From Polynucleobacter sp. es-EL-1 (GTDB lineage Bacteria; Pseudomonadota; Gammaproteobacteria; Burkholderiales; Burkholderiaceae): 64,000 nt of DNA. The number at the start of each line of letters is the position of its first letter. Within the stretch, counting starts at the first letter, position 1. The notes under the pieces are model-generated. The model made no database searches. It saw nothing but the letters and a program-made list of their open reading frames with translations, and was not told the origin of the DNA. The stretch lies in NCBI RefSeq assembly GCF_018687975.1, contig NZ_CP061310.1:930001-994000 (forward strand), given 5' to 3'. Made by a program: the position numbers and the translations under genes. Shown here one piece after another: positions 44,541 through 55,944 of this stretch.

Positions 44541-44574
44541 GCTAGAAATAATAAGCCTTAAATGCCTCTAATAC

Positions 44575-45399
44575 CTAAAGTAGGTATTTTGGTAACCAAG
44601 AATTAATCAAGTAGGGCTGAGGAATATTGAAGTCTTCTGGATAGGTAACTTTTGTCAGATAAAGCCCTGCCGCAGAAAATGTTGGGGCCGCTAGACTGCG
44701 GTCTTTCGCTGCCAGTAATGCTTGCATCCATTGGGCAGATTGCTTACCTACCCCGATTTGCAAAAAACATCCCACTAAATTACGGACCATATGGTGCAAA
44801 AAAGCATTTCCGGTGATCTTGAAATACAGCCAAGGTTGATCGCCATAAATATCTATTGAGTGGATTGTTTTAATTGGCGTCTTACTTTGGCACTCAGAGG
44901 ATCGAAAGGAAGTGAAATCATGCTCCCCGATTAAACACTGAGCAGCCTGCTTCATTGCCTCAATATCAAACCACCGATCAGCAGGTAACATTAAATACCC
45001 CGCCCTAGCATCAGCCATTGGCGAGCGATACGGACCAGCATGCAATGCATAAATATAGGTTCGCTGATAGGCAGAGTAACGAGCACTAAATTCTTCTGAG
45101 ACTGGCTGTGCCCAATTCACGACAATAGAAGATGGTAAAAATGAATTTACCCCCCTCACCCAAGAAAATGATTCACGCTCAACAGGGGCATCAAAGTGCA
45201 CTACCTGACCTAAAGCATGTACTCCTGCATCCGTTCTTCCTGCGGTAATAACGCGCACGGGATCTAATCCCAGCTTTTCTATCCCAATAAATTGGGCTAA
45301 TGCATTTTCTAATTCATCCTGAATTGTCTTTTGCTTAAGCTGAGATTGCCAACCAGAGAAAAGACTGCCATCGTATTGGAGACCTAAAGCAATACGCAT
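44575..45399 (-). CDS. truA: tRNA pseudouridine(38-40) synthase
   Basis: It isomerises uridines 38-40 of the tRNA anticodon arm. The catalytic Asp is in [18 protein letters not shown] (about residue 57), and the opening [19 protein letters not shown] is typical. [17 protein letters not shown] near 205 is the other conserved block. Length is 274 aa. It lies 6 bases after fimV. Confidence 0.96.
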   Translation of the reverse strand: MRIALGLQYDGSLFSGWQSQLKQKTIQDELENALAQFIGIEKLGLDPVRVITAGRTDAGVHALGQVVHFDAPVERESFSWVRGVNSFLPSSIVVNWAQPVSEEFSARYSAYQRTYIYALHAGPYRSPMADARAGYLMLPADRWFDIEAMKQAAQCLIGEHDFTSFRSSECQSKTPIKTIHSIDIYGDQPWLYFKITGNAFLHHMVRNLVGCFLQIGVGKQSAQWMQALLAAKDRSLAAPTFSAAGLYLTKVTYPEDFNIPQPYLINSWLPKYLL

Positions 45400-45405
45400 C
45401 TTGCT

Positions 45406-46791
45406 TTAGGAGTTTCGCTGAGATAAGCCGAGCAATAGACCTTGTGCTTCCAAGGTAATTGCTGGATCAATGTCAGAGCCAATAGAGACAATTTCTTCAA
45501 GCGATTTTCTTGCCGCAGCAAAATCTTCGATGGTTATATAAGCCTTAGCTAAGTTAAGCTTTACCCTTAAAGCATCAGCCATTGGATGAGATACTTTTTG
45601 CTGCTGAACAGGAGCGTTTTTACTTGGAGTAAGTTCTAAATCAATACCGGCAAACAAAGCCTTGGTCCGCTCTGGTATCGCATGGGTTGAGTCAGCATGA
45701 GATTCAGGAGTAGCAGTCTTGGTTGAGCTGGCTTTTGAATAATCATGGACTTCAGAACGGCGCGCATTCTTTGCCAGAAACCATAGCAATAAACCAGTAA
45801 CAGCCATTAATACCAAGGTAAGTAATATTGGTGCAAAAGTGCTCATGCCATTGGTTGTGCCCTGTTCAGGCCGATTCTGAGACTTTCCTTTAGCTTGATC
45901 CAACAGGAGCTGTAGATCAGCAATATTCTTTTCTAGCTCAGCAACGCGAGCGCGAGTTTGCTCTAATGCACGCTCTTGAGCCACCAACTCTTCAGCATAG
46001 CGAAGCTCTTGTGCGCTACTGTCGACGCTAGAGCCGATCTTGAGACGATCTTGCGCAGGCGCAACTGAACTCTTCGCTGGGGCTACAGTTGCTAAGTTAG
46101 CCCCCTTAGATTCTTGTTCAGCTAGCCACTGCGCATTTGATTCAGCAACAAATTCATTAGCTTGAGCCGGACTAATCGAGCGCAATAAGGCTTGACTTGG
46201 CTTGGTAAGCTCTGCCCCTGCGTCTAATCGATTAATGCTGCCACTAGCGAAAGCATCGGGATTGGCTTTGAATAAAGCCATCATGGTTTGATCAAGCGTT
46301 ACATCGCCTAACTGAGGTGCCAATTGAGCAGCAATCTCCGACAAAGTTTGGCCGGATCGAACTGAAATTTTTTGCACATCACCCAATAGCAAGGTATAGG
46401 TTTTAGTGGTGCTTCCAGCGGACCACTTGAGGTTGAGTAATACGTCTAAAAAGGGGTCTTCAGCAATCGGAACGGGCTCAACAGTTTCTAGCAACACCAT
46501 CAGCTTTTGCTGCTGATTGCGATAAATCATCGCCTGGGGATTGAACTCTAATAATTTGCGAGAAATCCCTAGACGCTCGTAAAGTGCTGCATTAGACGCA
46601 TTGATACTCAGGCTATCTAATAAAGACTGCTCATCCTCACCAACTCTAATGGCAAATTCAACCTTGAGAGGATCGCCAGGTTTTGATAATAATTTTGGAG
46701 AACCTAAGGAAATCGCACCGGCAGAAAATGACCAGCTAAGCCAAAGCAAGCAAAGGAGTTTTGCAAACTGAATATGGCTCTTACGCAACAT
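45406..46791 (-). CDS. FimV/HubP-like LysM-containing polar membrane protein
   Basis: About 461 residues. A signal peptide ends near SFSAGA. A FimV-type N-terminal region (LGSPKLLSKPGDPLKVEF) follows, then a LysM-like segment around 150-205 (ISVRSGQTLSEIAAQLAPQ), a coiled coil (about 265-300), one membrane span (about 318-338) and a C-terminal TPR-like part (ADALRVKLNLAKAYITIEDF). FimV/HubP proteins organise the cell pole and type IV pili. It is shorter than pseudomonad FimV. The ATG at 46789-46791 overlaps the asd TGA by one base. Confidence 0.85.
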   Translation of the reverse strand: MLRKSHIQFAKLLCLLWLSWSFSAGAISLGSPKLLSKPGDPLKVEFAIRVGEDEQSLLDSLSINASNAALYERLGISRKLLEFNPQAMIYRNQQQKLMVLLETVEPVPIAEDPFLDVLLNLKWSAGSTTKTYTLLLGDVQKISVRSGQTLSEIAAQLAPQLGDVTLDQTMMALFKANPDAFASGSINRLDAGAELTKPSQALLRSISPAQANEFVAESNAQWLAEQESKGANLATVAPAKSSVAPAQDRLKIGSSVDSSAQELRYAEELVAQERALEQTRARVAELEKNIADLQLLLDQAKGKSQNRPEQGTTNGMSTFAPILLTLVLMAVTGLLLWFLAKNARRSEVHDYSKASSTKTATPESHADSTHAIPERTKALFAGIDLELTPSKNAPVQQQKVSHPMADALRVKLNLAKAYITIEDFAAARKSLEEIVSIGSDIDPAITLEAQGLLLGLSQRNS

Positions 46792-47948
46792 CAACGCTCA
46801 AGCAAAATGCGCAACATACGGCGCAGTGGTTCAGCAGCGCCCCATAACAGCTGGTCACCCACTGTAAATGCGCCAAGATACTCAGGGCCCATTGCTAATT
46901 TATGTAAACGACCAATTGGCACTGTCAAAGTTCCGCTCACTGCAGCTGGTGATAAATCACGTTCTGTCATTTCACGATCATTCGGGACCACTTTGACCCA
47001 TTGATTATCGCCAGCCAAAATCTCTTCAATTTCTTTGAGGGGAATATCTTTTTTCAGCTTGACGGTTAAGCCTTGAGAATGGCAGCGCATTGCACCAACC
47101 CGAACACAGAGGCCATCAATTGGAATGCTACCGGGAGTTCTAAATGGTGGACGACCCAAGATCTTATTGAACTCAGCACCACCCTTCCACTCTTCCTTGG
47201 TTTGGCCATTTTCAACCGGAACATCGATCCAAGGAATTAAGCTACCCGCTAAAGGTGTATTGCGGAAATTTTTCTTCGGAAAATCAGGCGAACGTAAAGT
47301 CTCCGTTACCTTGCGATCAATATCCAAGATCCAAGAAGAGGGATCGGCCAACTCTGTCGCTACGCTATCACGCAGAGCACCCATTTGCAGGAGCAACTCA
47401 CGCATATTTTGTGCGCCCGCGCCAGAGGCTGCCTGATACGTCATGGCGCTAATCCACTCCACCATATCCGCTTTAACTAGGCCGCCCATCGCCATCATCA
47501 TTAAGCTCACTGTACAGTTACTACCTATCCAATTCTTACCTCCAGAAGCCAAAGCCTTATCAATTACAGGGCGATTTACAGGATCTAAGATCAGGACGGC
47601 ATCATCCTTCATGCGCAAAGCACTAGCAGCATCAATCCAATGACCTTGCCAACCAGCAGCACGCAGTTTTGGGAAGATCTCATTGGTGTAGTCACCACCT
47701 TGGCAGGTCAAGATAATGTCGCAGCGAGATAATGCACTGATGTCATTGGCATCTTGCAAGGTATTTTCATTTTTAGTTACTTTATTGACATTGAGTAACG
47801 GTACTTCACCGCCAGCCTGGCTAGTACTAAAAAATACTGGCTCAATGAGGTCAAAATCTTTTTCAGCCAACATTCTCTCCATGAGAACACTGCCGACCAT
47901 TCCGCGCCAACCAACTAAACCTACCAATGGTATTTTTGCATTTGCCAT
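46791..47948 (-). CDS. asd: Aspartate-semialdehyde dehydrogenase
   Basis: It reduces aspartyl phosphate to the semialdehyde for Lys/Met/Thr and cell-wall synthesis. The NADP loop is [18 protein letters not shown] (about 8-25), and the catalytic Cys is in [18 protein letters not shown] (about 135). [18 protein letters not shown] carries the catalytic His near 275. Length (385 aa) matches the gram-negative form. It lies between leuB and fimV. Confidence 0.97.
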   Translation of the reverse strand: MANAKIPLVGLVGWRGMVGSVLMERMLAEKDFDLIEPVFFSTSQAGGEVPLLNVNKVTKNENTLQDANDISALSRCDIILTCQGGDYTNEIFPKLRAAGWQGHWIDAASALRMKDDAVLILDPVNRPVIDKALASGGKNWIGSNCTVSLMMMAMGGLVKADMVEWISAMTYQAASGAGAQNMRELLLQMGALRDSVATELADPSSWILDIDRKVTETLRSPDFPKKNFRNTPLAGSLIPWIDVPVENGQTKEEWKGGAEFNKILGRPPFRTPGSIPIDGLCVRVGAMRCHSQGLTVKLKKDIPLKEIEEILAGDNQWVKVVPNDREMTERDLSPAAVSGTLTVPIGRLHKLAMGPEYLGAFTVGDQLLWGAAEPLRRMLRILLER

Positions 47949-47986
47949 GATGAACTATCTATTAAATTAAAGTATGTGAATATGTA

Positions 47987-49054
47987 TTACAGCGCCGCAA
48001 CGACTGCGTCACCCATCTCGACAGTCGACACTTTTTGAGTACCCTCGGTATAAATATCAGCAGTGCGTAATCCTTGTGATAACACTTTTTGTACGGAAGC
48101 CTCAATACGATCCGCTTCAGCAGGCATACCTAATGAGTAACGCAACATCATTGCGGCGGACAAAATTGTTGCTAATGGATTTGCAATCCCCTTGCCAGCA
48201 ATATCTGGGGCTGAGCCATGGCTTGGCTCATATAAACCTTTATTGTTTTTGTCCAATGAAGCAGATGGCAACATACCAATTGAGCCTGTCAGCATGGCTG
48301 CCTCATCTGACAGAATATCGCCAAACAAGTTGCCGGTAACTACCACATCAAAGGCCTTGGGAGCTTTAACCAACTGCATTGCAGCGTTATCAACATACAT
48401 ATGAGACAACTCCACATCAGGGTAATCTTGAGCAACCCGAATCATCACTTCGCGCCACAGTTGTGAGGTTTCCAATACATTCGCTTTATCAACGCTACAT
48501 ACCTTCTTGCTACGCTTACGAGCAGCTTCAAAAGCAACGCGTCCGATACGCTCAACCTCTGGTTCGCTGTAATGCATCATGTCGTAACCTTCACGAGCGC
48601 CTTTAAATAATGGCAACTCTGAAGTGCGAATACCGCGTGGCTGACCGAAATAAATATCGCCATTGAGCTCACGAATAATCAAGATATCGAGACCGCCAAC
48701 AATTTCAGCTTTGAGGCTTGATGCTGCTGTGAGCTCGTCATAGCAAATCGCCGGTCTAAAGTTGGCAAATAGCTCAAGGTGTTTACGCAATCCCAAAATA
48801 GCTTGCTCAGGACGCAGCTCGCGCGCTAACGCGTCGTATTTCCAATCACCCACTGCACCAAACAGAATGGCATCTGCTTTTTTAGCGAGTTCTAAGGTAG
48901 CTGGCGGTAAAGGATGACCTGCAATATCATAGGCTGCACCACCAACTGGTGCTGTCTCGAGATCAAATTTAGGGCCAAGTGCATTGAGCACTTTGACAGC
49001 TTGAGCAACGATTTCCGGGCCGATACCATCGCCCGGTAGGACTGCAATTTTCAT
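47987..49054 (-). CDS. leuB: 3-isopropylmalate dehydrogenase
   Basis: It oxidises and decarboxylates 3-isopropylmalate in leucine synthesis. [11 protein letters not shown] opens the protein, [10 protein letters not shown] and the magnesium-binding [25 protein letters not shown] (about 236-260) are intact, and [18 protein letters not shown] follows. Length is 355 aa. It lies 23 bases after leuD. Confidence 0.98.
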   Translation of the reverse strand: MKIAVLPGDGIGPEIVAQAVKVLNALGPKFDLETAPVGGAAYDIAGHPLPPATLELAKKADAILFGAVGDWKYDALARELRPEQAILGLRKHLELFANFRPAICYDELTAASSLKAEIVGGLDILIIRELNGDIYFGQPRGIRTSELPLFKGAREGYDMMHYSEPEVERIGRVAFEAARKRSKKVCSVDKANVLETSQLWREVMIRVAQDYPDVELSHMYVDNAAMQLVKAPKAFDVVVTGNLFGDILSDEAAMLTGSIGMLPSASLDKNNKGLYEPSHGSAPDIAGKGIANPLATILSAAMMLRYSLGMPAEADRIEASVQKVLSQGLRTADIYTEGTQKVSTVEMGDAVVAAL

Positions 49055-49077
49055 GAAAGGCCTTTAACTCTATAAAA

Positions 49078-49725
49078 CTACGGCAATTGGGTTGCAAGCC
49101 AAGGCATCTTCAAGATGCGCTCCGCTTCGTAAGCCTTGATTTTATCTGCATGTTGCAGGGTTAAGCCAATATCGTCCAAACCATTAAGAAGGCAATGCTT
49201 CCTAAAGGGAGCTACATCAAAGCTGTAGGCAGTCCCATCGGGGGTAATCACCTGCTGCTGCTCCAGGTCAACCGTCAGCTGATAGCCATTAAAAGCAAAG
49301 GTTTCATTAAATAAATGATCAACCTGAAGTTCTGTGAGAACAATCGGCAAGAGACCATTTTTAAAGCAATTATTGAAGAAAATATCGGCAAAGCTAGGCG
49401 CAATAATGGCTCTAAAGCCAAATTGGTCTAGCGCCCAAGGCGCATGCTCACGGGAGCTACCGCAGCCAAAGTTCTTGCGAGCCAACAAAATTCCAGCACC
49501 CTGATAGCGCGGCTGGTTTAAAACAAAATCAGGATTAACGGGACGGATACTGCAATCCTGCCCTGGCTCACCATGGTCTAAATAACGCCATTCATCAAAC
49601 AGATTTTGACCAAAGCCCGTTTTTTTAATGGACTTTAAAAATTGTTTGGGAATGATGGCATCGGTATCTACGTTTTCCCGGTTTAAGGGGGCAACTAAGC
49701 CTTTGTATACCGTAAATTTTTCCAT
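49078..49725 (-). CDS. leuD: 3-isopropylmalate dehydratase small subunit
   Basis: A 215-residue swivel domain that pairs with Leu[18 protein letters not shown] is at the start and [15 protein letters not shown] near residue 85 forms the substrate loop. It is separated from leuC by the small entericidin-like gene, a known Burkholderiales arrangement. Confidence 0.97.
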   Translation of the reverse strand: MEKFTVYKGLVAPLNRENVDTDAIIPKQFLKSIKKTGFGQNLFDEWRYLDHGEPGQDCSIRPVNPDFVLNQPRYQGAGILLARKNFGCGSSREHAPWALDQFGFRAIIAPSFADIFFNNCFKNGLLPIVLTELQVDHLFNETFAFNGYQLTVDLEQQQVITPDGTAYSFDVAPFRKHCLLNGLDDIGLTLQHADKIKAYEAERILKMPWLATQLP

Positions 49726-49749
49726 GATGATCTTCTACTAATTCACAAC

Positions 49750-49959
49750 TTATTTAACAGGGGTGACTACAACATCTTTCCCTTGAGTCTGGGATTGGTT
49801 GCTAGTGTTTGTATTTTTATTGCCACCCATAGAGTTGCCCATGGTTTGGAGATCTTTTCCTACACCTTCCATGGTGTTGGCACAGGCTGCAATAAAAAGA
49901 CCAGCGATGCCTACGATGGCTAATTTCTTAATGATTGTGAGTGAAGATAACTTAGACAC
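49750..49959 (-). CDS. Entericidin-like small lipoprotein
   Basis: A protein of 69 residues from a GTG at 49957-49959, preceded by AAGGGA. A lipobox GLFIAAC places the lipidated cysteine at residue 26. The following CANTMEGVGKDLQTMGNSMG matches the EcnA/EcnB entericidin family. The tail is Asn/Gln/Thr-rich. Longer frames reach into leuC and lack sense. Family members are tiny envelope lipoproteins, one of which acts as a toxin in enteric bacteria; here a toxin role is not shown. Confidence 0.85.
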   Translation of the reverse strand: MSKLSSLTIIKKLAIVGIAGLFIAACANTMEGVGKDLQTMGNSMGGNKNTNTSNQSQTQGKDVVVTPVK

Positions 49960-49969
49960 AGTATTTCCC

Positions 49970-51379
49970 TTATGAAATCTTGCGAACATCAACAAAATGC
50001 CCTTCAATTGCAGCAGCAGCTGCCATAGCAGGGCTAACTAGGTGGGTGCGGCCACCGTTACCTTGACGGCCTTCGAAATTTCGATTGGAGGTCGAAGCAC
50101 AACGTTCACCCGGCTCAAGGCGATCCGCATTCATAGCTAAACACATTGAACAACCAGGTTCACGCCACTCAAATCCAGCAGCTTTGAACACGCGATCTAG
50201 GCCTTCACGTTCTGCTTGTGCTTTTACCAAGCCAGAACCAGGAACTACCATTGCCAATTTCACATTCGGTGCAATCTTTTTACCAAGGCGATCTACAACC
50301 TTAGCGGCAGCACGAATATCTTCTATACGACTATTAGTGCAAGAGCCAATAAACACCTTATCAATTGAGATATTGCTTAAAGGTGTATTTGGAATGAGAT
50401 CCATATATTCCAGTGCGCGCTCCATTGCAAGGCGCTTATTAGGATCCCGTTCTTTCTCGGGATCAGGGACTCTCTCACTAATCGCTAGCACCATTTCTGG
50501 TGAGGTGCCCCAAGTAACTTGAGGAGCGATTTCTTCGGCGCGTAACTCGACTACAGCGTCAAACTTTGCATCAGCATCTGAATGCAATGTTCGCCAGTAT
50601 TGCAGAGCATGACGCAGTGCCTCGCCTGTCGGAGCATAAGGACGCCCTTGGATGTATTCAATAGTAGTTTCATCGACAGCAACCAAACCAGCGCGAGCGC
50701 CTGCCTCAATCGCCATATTACAAAGGGTCATGCGACCCTCCATCGACAAATTACGAATAGCTTCACCAGCAAACTCAATGGTGTAACCTGTACCACCTGC
50801 TGTACCGATCTTGCCGATCACAGCCAACACAATATCTTTAGCAGTAGAGCCAGGCTGTAAGCGACCATCTACTTTGACCAGCATATTCTTGCTCTTTTTC
50901 ATGAGCAAAGTTTGCGTAGCCAGTACGTGCTCAACTTCTGATGTGCCAATACCAAAAGCCAGGGCCCCAAAAGCGCCATGCGTGCTGGTATGTGAATCAC
51001 CGCAAACGACCGTCATACCCGGCAGAGTTGCACCCTGCTCTGGTCCAATCACATGCACGATCCCTTGGCGGGTATCGTTCATCTTGTATTGCGTAATACC
51101 AAAGGCATCACAATTTTGATCCAAGGTATCCACTTGAAGCTTGGAAATCGGATCAGCAATACCCTGCGATCGATCAGTAGTGGGAACGTTGTGATCAGAA
51201 ACCGCTAAATTTGCAGAAATACGCCATACAGGACGGCCAGCTAAATTCAAGCCCTCAAATGCTTGGGGGCTAGTAACTTCATGCAATAGCTGTCGATCAA
51301 TATAAATCGTGGCCGTGCCATCACCTTCTGAATAGACGACATGGTCATCCCACAATTTATCGTAAAGCGTACGTGACAT
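49970..51379 (-). CDS. leuC: 3-isopropylmalate dehydratase large subunit
   Basis: A 469-residue aconitase-family enzyme. Iron-sulfur ligands are in [13 protein letters not shown] (about 347) and [15 protein letters not shown] (about 407-412). [27 protein letters not shown] is the hallmark segment near 130. It lies 18 bases after gltA in the same direction and heads the leuC-ecn-leuD-leuB series. Confidence 0.98.
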   Translation of the reverse strand: MSRTLYDKLWDDHVVYSEGDGTATIYIDRQLLHEVTSPQAFEGLNLAGRPVWRISANLAVSDHNVPTTDRSQGIADPISKLQVDTLDQNCDAFGITQYKMNDTRQGIVHVIGPEQGATLPGMTVVCGDSHTSTHGAFGALAFGIGTSEVEHVLATQTLLMKKSKNMLVKVDGRLQPGSTAKDIVLAVIGKIGTAGGTGYTIEFAGEAIRNLSMEGRMTLCNMAIEAGARAGLVAVDETTIEYIQGRPYAPTGEALRHALQYWRTLHSDADAKFDAVVELRAEEIAPQVTWGTSPEMVLAISERVPDPEKERDPNKRLAMERALEYMDLIPNTPLSNISIDKVFIGSCTNSRIEDIRAAAKVVDRLGKKIAPNVKLAMVVPGSGLVKAQAEREGLDRVFKAAGFEWREPGCSMCLAMNADRLEPGERCASTSNRNFEGRQGNGGRTHLVSPAMAAAAAIEGHFVDVRKIS

Positions 51380-51397
51380 GTAATTCCTCTAAAGCTC

Positions 51398-52711
51398 TTA
51401 TTTACGAACAGAGATGTTAGGAACCTTACGTGAAGTTTCTCCAACATACAGCTGACGTGGACGGCCAATCTTGTACTCAGGATCAGTAATCATTTCTTCC
51501 CATTGAGCAATCCAACCCACTGTTCTTGCTAGCGCAAAAATACAGGTAAACATTTCAGTTGGAATGCCTAATGCGCGCTGAACAATACCAGAGTAGAAAT
51601 CAACGTTTGGATAGAGTTTACGGCTTACAAAGTACTCATCTTCAAGCGCAATCTTCTCAAGAGTCATTGCCAGCTTAAACAATGGATCATTCTGCAAACC
51701 TAATTCATTGAGAACCTCATGACAGGTTTCACGCATCAATTTGGCGCGTGGATCAAAGTTCTTATACACACGATGGCCAAAGCCCATGAGGCGAACGCTA
51801 GAGTTCTTATCTTTAACTTGGGCAATAAATTCACCGATAGTGTCCACGCCACCATTCGCCTGAATCTCACTGAGCATCTGCAAGCAAGCTTCATTAGCGC
51901 CGCCGTGAGCCGGGCCCCACAAGCATGCAATACCAGCAGAGATTGCAGCAAATGGATTGGTACCTGATGAACCGCACAAGCGCACTGTTGAAGTGGAGGC
52001 ATTCTGTTCATGATCAGCATGCAAAATGAAAATCCGATCAAGCGCGCGCACTAATACTGGATTCACTTTGTATGGCTCACAAGGAGTAGCAAACATCATA
52101 CGCATGAAGTTCGCTGTATAAGACAGGGCATTATCTGGATAGATAAATGGCTGACCTACAGAGTATTTATAAGCCATTGCAACTAGCGTCGGCATTTTAG
52201 CAATCAAGCGAATTTGAGCTACTTCACGAGCATGCGGATCACTGTAATCAATCTCGTCATGGTAGAAAGCTGCCATGGCGCCAACTAAGCCAGTTAATAC
52301 GGACATTGGATGCGCGTCACGACGGAAACCGCGTAAGAAAAATTGCATCTGCTCATGAACCATGGTGTGGTGCATCACCATTTCTTCAAAATCTTTTTTC
52401 TCTTTGGCATTTGGCAGCTCACCATTGATGAGCAAGAAACACACTTCCAAGAAATCGCAGTTATGCGCTAAATCTTCAATGGGATAGCCGCGATAAAGTA
52501 ATTCACCTTTATCACCATCAATATAGGTAATCTTGCTGTTGCAAGATGCTGTAGAAAGGAAGCCTGAATCGTAGGTGAACTTTCCAGTTTGGCCATATAA
52601 CTTACGAATATCGATGACATCAGGACCAATAGTGCCTTTGTAAATTGGCAGATCAATATCCGGTGTGCCGTCTGAGAACGATAATTTTGCCTTGATATCC
52701 GATTCAATCAT
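51398..52711 (-). CDS. gltA: Citrate synthase
   Basis: A 437-residue type II (hexameric gram-negative) citrate synthase. Catalytic residues fall in [16 protein letters not shown] (His near 274), [13 protein letters not shown] (His near 315) and [16 protein letters not shown] (Asp near 372). It follows sdhE by 73 bases in the sdhCDAB-sdhE-gltA series, grouping TCA-cycle genes together. Confidence 0.98.
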   Translation of the reverse strand: MIESDIKAKLSFSDGTPDIDLPIYKGTIGPDVIDIRKLYGQTGKFTYDSGFLSTASCNSKITYIDGDKGELLYRGYPIEDLAHNCDFLEVCFLLINGELPNAKEKKDFEEMVMHHTMVHEQMQFFLRGFRRDAHPMSVLTGLVGAMAAFYHDEIDYSDPHAREVAQIRLIAKMPTLVAMAYKYSVGQPFIYPDNALSYTANFMRMMFATPCEPYKVNPVLVRALDRIFILHADHEQNASTSTVRLCGSSGTNPFAAISAGIACLWGPAHGGANEACLQMLSEIQANGGVDTIGEFIAQVKDKNSSVRLMGFGHRVYKNFDPRAKLMRETCHEVLNELGLQNDPLFKLAMTLEKIALEDEYFVSRKLYPNVDFYSGIVQRALGIPTEMFTCIFALARTVGWIAQWEEMITDPEYKIGRPRQLYVGETSRKVPNISVRK

Positions 52712-52784
52712 TTTTAATCCTTAGTCATTCAAATTGATGATTAATACTCTATGCATTTTCACTGCTACTACATGAAAAGCTGAA

Positions 52785-53054
52785 TTACCGCTCTCTCAGC
52801 TTTTGCAAAACCGTTTTAAATAAAGCTGTTTTTGCTTCATCCTCTAATGCTGCAACCGAATCCCTTCGACCAATCAGCAAATCCATGAGGTCATTATCTT
52901 CCAGTGCAAACAACTGACTGAGCACTTTTCCCTCATCTGCACTTAATTGAGCACCGTAACGCTCAAAAAAACGCTGCAGAATTAAATCATTCTCCAGTAA
53001 ACCCCTGCGGGCATCACTTTTTAAACGATATAACTCTGCATTACTCAGGGTCAT
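52785..53054 (-). CDS. sdhE: Succinate dehydrogenase assembly factor SdhE
   Basis: An 89-residue SdhE/Sdh5 protein that promotes covalent attachment of FAD to SdhA. SDARRGLLENDLILQRFFE contains the RGLLE motif needed for flavinylation, and the FALEDNDLMDLLIGR block is also conserved. The ATG overlaps the sdhB stop (ATGA), so the two are translationally coupled. Confidence 0.95.
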   Translation of the reverse strand: MTLSNAELYRLKSDARRGLLENDLILQRFFERYGAQLSADEGKVLSQLFALEDNDLMDLLIGRRDSVAALEDEAKTALFKTVLQKLRER

Positions 53055-53755
53055 ACTGCCCTGCGAACCATCAATTCTTTAATCTTCCCAATCGCCTTGG
53101 TTGGATTTAAGTGCTTAGGACATACGTCCACGCAATTCATGATGGTATGGCAGCGGAATAAACGATATGGATCTTCCAAATTATCGAGACGCTGCGCAGT
53201 ATCTTGATCACGACTGTCAGCAATAAAGCGATAAGCCTGAAGCAAGCCAGCAGGGCCAACGAACTTATCTGGATTCCACCAGAAAGATGGGCATGAGGTT
53301 GAGCAAGAAGCGCACAAGATGCACTCATACAAACCATTTAACTCTTCGCGCTCTTCAGGGCTCTGCAAACGCTCTTTTTCAGGAGCCGGATTGTCATTCA
53401 CCAAGTAAGGCTTGATGGACAAATATTGCTTGAAGAATAAGGTCATGTCTACAATCAAATCACGCACTACCGGCAAGCCAGGTAATGGACGTAATGTAAT
53501 CACCTTTGGTAGGGTCAGCATATTAGTCAAGCATGCCAAACCATTCTTACCATTGATGTTCATCGCATCAGAGCCACAAACACCCTCGCGGCATGAACGG
53601 CGATAAGAGATCGTCTCATCTTGTTTCTTGAGAGAAATCAAAGCGTCAAGCAACATGCGCTCGCCAGTAAGCTCTAACTCATAGCGTTCCATGCGCGGCG
53701 CTGCATCGACATCTGGATCGTAACGATAAATTTCAAATATACGAATATCACTCAT
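53051..53755 (-). CDS. sdhB: Succinate dehydrogenase iron-sulfur subunit
   Basis: A 234-residue subunit with three clusters. CREGVCGSDAMNINGKNGLAC binds 2Fe-2S (about 55-75), CILCASCSTSCP (about 144-155) and CHTIMNCVDVCPKHLNP (about 202-218) hold the 4Fe-4S and 3Fe-4S sites. Downstream of sdhA by 16 bases. Confidence 0.98.
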   Translation of the reverse strand: MSDIRIFEIYRYDPDVDAAPRMERYELELTGERMLLDALISLKKQDETISYRRSCREGVCGSDAMNINGKNGLACLTNMLTLPKVITLRPLPGLPVVRDLIVDMTLFFKQYLSIKPYLVNDNPAPEKERLQSPEEREELNGLYECILCASCSTSCPSFWWNPDKFVGPAGLLQAYRFIADSRDQDTAQRLDNLEDPYRLFRCHTIMNCVDVCPKHLNPTKAIGKIKELMVRRAV

Positions 53756-53771
53756 CTTTATTTCTCTTCGC

Positions 53772-55550
53772 TTAGAAAGTACGTTCTTTAGGTGGGAAGG
53801 ACTCGACAGTCAATGGCTGTAATACAACTGGTTTATAGGAAAGCGTATTGCCTTCGCTATACCAAAGCGTATGCTTCATCCAGTTGGCATCATCACGCTC
53901 TTGATGATCGTCGTGTGAATGTGCACCACGACTTTCCTTGCGAGCTGCAGCCGAGATCATGGTTGCATTCGCGGTTTCAATCAGATTGGCCACTTCCAAT
54001 GCTTCAATACGAGCGGTATTAAAAATCTGTGATTTATCTTTAACCCACAAATGTTTAGCACGCTCAGTCAGCTTTGCCATTTGACGTACACCCTCATCCA
54101 TCAACTCTTGATTACGGAATACACCAGCATACTTTTGCATAGTCTTGCGAATATCATTCGCAACATCTTGCGCATACTCACCAGAAGTAGAGTTATCCAA
54201 TGCTGCGATGCGAGCCATAGTTTGCTCTCCAGCATTAGCTGGTAATGGCTTGAACTCGCGATTCTTGAGATCCATTGCAACGATGTGATTTCCAGCTGCA
54301 CGACCAAAAACGAGTAAGTCGAGCAATGAGTTTGTGCCCAAACGGTTCGCACCGTGAACGGATACACATGAGCACTCACCAATAGCGTACAAGCCGTTAA
54401 TGATCTCATTGTGCTTACCATTAGCCGGCACCACCACTTGACCATTAATGTTCGTAGGAATACCGCCCATCTGATAGTGAATGGTTGGCACCACTGGAAT
54501 TGGCTCTTTGGTTACATCAACGTTTGCAAAGTTGATACCAATCTCGTAAACAGAAGGCAAACGCTTCATGATGGTTTCGGCACCAATGTGGGTCAAGTCA
54601 AGGACAACATAGTCGCCATTAGGACCGCAACCGCGCCCTTCTTTGATTTCTTGATCCATACAACGTGATACGAAGTCGCGTGGCGCTAAATCTTTATACG
54701 TTGGTGCATAGCGCTCCATGAAACGCTCACCATCTTTATTGCGCAAGATACCGCCTTCACCACGACAACCTTCTGTCAACAACACGCCTGCACCAGCTAC
54801 GCCAGTGGGGTGGAATTGCCAGAACTCCATGTCTTCCAATGGAATGCCAGCGCGAGCTGCCAGACCCATACCGTCACCAGTATTGATAAAGGCATTTGTA
54901 GAGGCATCCCAAATACGACCAGCACCGCCAGTAGCCATCATGACAACTTTGGCTTCGAGGATATAAACCTCACCGGTTTCCATTTCAAGCGCAGTCACAC
55001 CAACAACATCGCCAGCGTCATCACGAATTAAGTCTAATGCCAACCACTCAACAAAGAAATTGGTTTTAGCGCGCACATTGCGCTGGTACAAGGTATGCAA
55101 CATGGCATGACCGGTGCGATCTGCTGCGGCGCAAGCGCGCTGCACTGGCTTCTCACCATAGTTCGCTGTATGACCACCAAACGGGCGCTGATAAATGGTG
55201 CCGTCTGGATTACGGTCAAATGGCATGCCAAAATGCTCAAGCTCGTAAACCACTTTAGGTGCTTCGCGGCACATGAACTCAATCACATCCTGGTCACCCA
55301 ACCAATCAGAACCTTTGATGGTGTCGTAGAAGTGATAGTGCCAATTATCTTCACTCATATTGCCCAGTGAGGCACCAATACCGCCTTGTGCAGCCACTGT
55401 ATGTGAGCGTGTTGGGAATACCTTAGTTAATACCGCAACATTTAATCCGGCTTCAGCCAATTGCAAAGAAGCGCGCATACCGGAACCACCGGCACCAATA
55501 ATCACCGCATCAAAACGACGGCGTGGCAATGCTTTTTTAATCGCAGTCAT
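53772..55550 (-). CDS. sdhA: Succinate dehydrogenase flavoprotein subunit
   Basis: It oxidises succinate to fumarate. From the chosen ATG (55548-55550, MTAIKKALPRRRFDAVIIG) the protein has 592 residues. The dinucleotide fold is VIIGAGGSGMRASLQLAEAG, the FAD-linked His is in RSHTVAAQGGIGA (about 45), and HPTGVAGAGVLLTEGCRGEGG and the RxSGGxxxG-like ECSCVSVHGANRLGTNSLLD follow. A frame extending to 55601 would overlap sdhD and lacks support. Confidence 0.97.
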   Translation of the reverse strand: MTAIKKALPRRRFDAVIIGAGGSGMRASLQLAEAGLNVAVLTKVFPTRSHTVAAQGGIGASLGNMSEDNWHYHFYDTIKGSDWLGDQDVIEFMCREAPKVVYELEHFGMPFDRNPDGTIYQRPFGGHTANYGEKPVQRACAAADRTGHAMLHTLYQRNVRAKTNFFVEWLALDLIRDDAGDVVGVTALEMETGEVYILEAKVVMMATGGAGRIWDASTNAFINTGDGMGLAARAGIPLEDMEFWQFHPTGVAGAGVLLTEGCRGEGGILRNKDGERFMERYAPTYKDLAPRDFVSRCMDQEIKEGRGCGPNGDYVVLDLTHIGAETIMKRLPSVYEIGINFANVDVTKEPIPVVPTIHYQMGGIPTNINGQVVVPANGKHNEIINGLYAIGECSCVSVHGANRLGTNSLLDLLVFGRAAGNHIVAMDLKNREFKPLPANAGEQTMARIAALDNSTSGEYAQDVANDIRKTMQKYAGVFRNQELMDEGVRQMAKLTERAKHLWVKDKSQIFNTARIEALEVANLIETANATMISAAARKESRGAHSHDDHQERDDANWMKHTLWYSEGNTLSYKPVVLQPLTVESFPPKERTF

Positions 55551-55554
55551 CGAC

Positions 55555-55920
55555 TTACACTTTCCACAAAATTTGAACGGCATAGGCCGCACAGGCCACA
55601 AGATACAAAACAGTTAACACTTGCAGTGTTAAGCGAATGCTGACGGGTTTGATGTAATCCATCCAGATATCACGAATACCAATCCATGCGTGATAGAACA
55701 AACTAATGAACGCTAAAAGCGTTAAGAGTTTCATGAACTGGTTGCTAAATAAGCTCGCCCAGCCTTCGTAAGTTGCGCTACCAGTAATGGCGTAGTCCAC
55801 TAGCAAAATGACGGTAAACACCACCATCACAATGGCAGTAACCCGTTGAATAATCCATTCTTTTAGGCCGTAGTGCGCTCCGACTACTAAACGCTTTGGT
55901 CCAATTTGATAAATAGGCAT
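55555..55920 (-). CDS. sdhD: Succinate dehydrogenase membrane anchor subunit
   Basis: A 121-residue membrane protein with three spans. It opens PKRLVVGAHYGLKEWIIQRVTAIVMVV and has the heme-ligand His in FYHAWIGIRDIWMDYIKP (about residue 80). It lies 24 bases after sdhC and 4 bases before sdhA. Confidence 0.94.
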   Translation of the reverse strand: MPIYQIGPKRLVVGAHYGLKEWIIQRVTAIVMVVFTVILLVDYAITGSATYEGWASLFSNQFMKLLTLLAFISLFYHAWIGIRDIWMDYIKPVSIRLTLQVLTVLYLVACAAYAVQILWKV

Positions 55921-55944
55921 GAGATTTCCTTAGATAAGAGGCGC

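Noticed and set aside
43838..44574. trp attenuator or leader peptide around trpF/trpB
   Set aside because: Gaps of 28 and 34 bases hold no Trp-codon run and no alternative hairpins.
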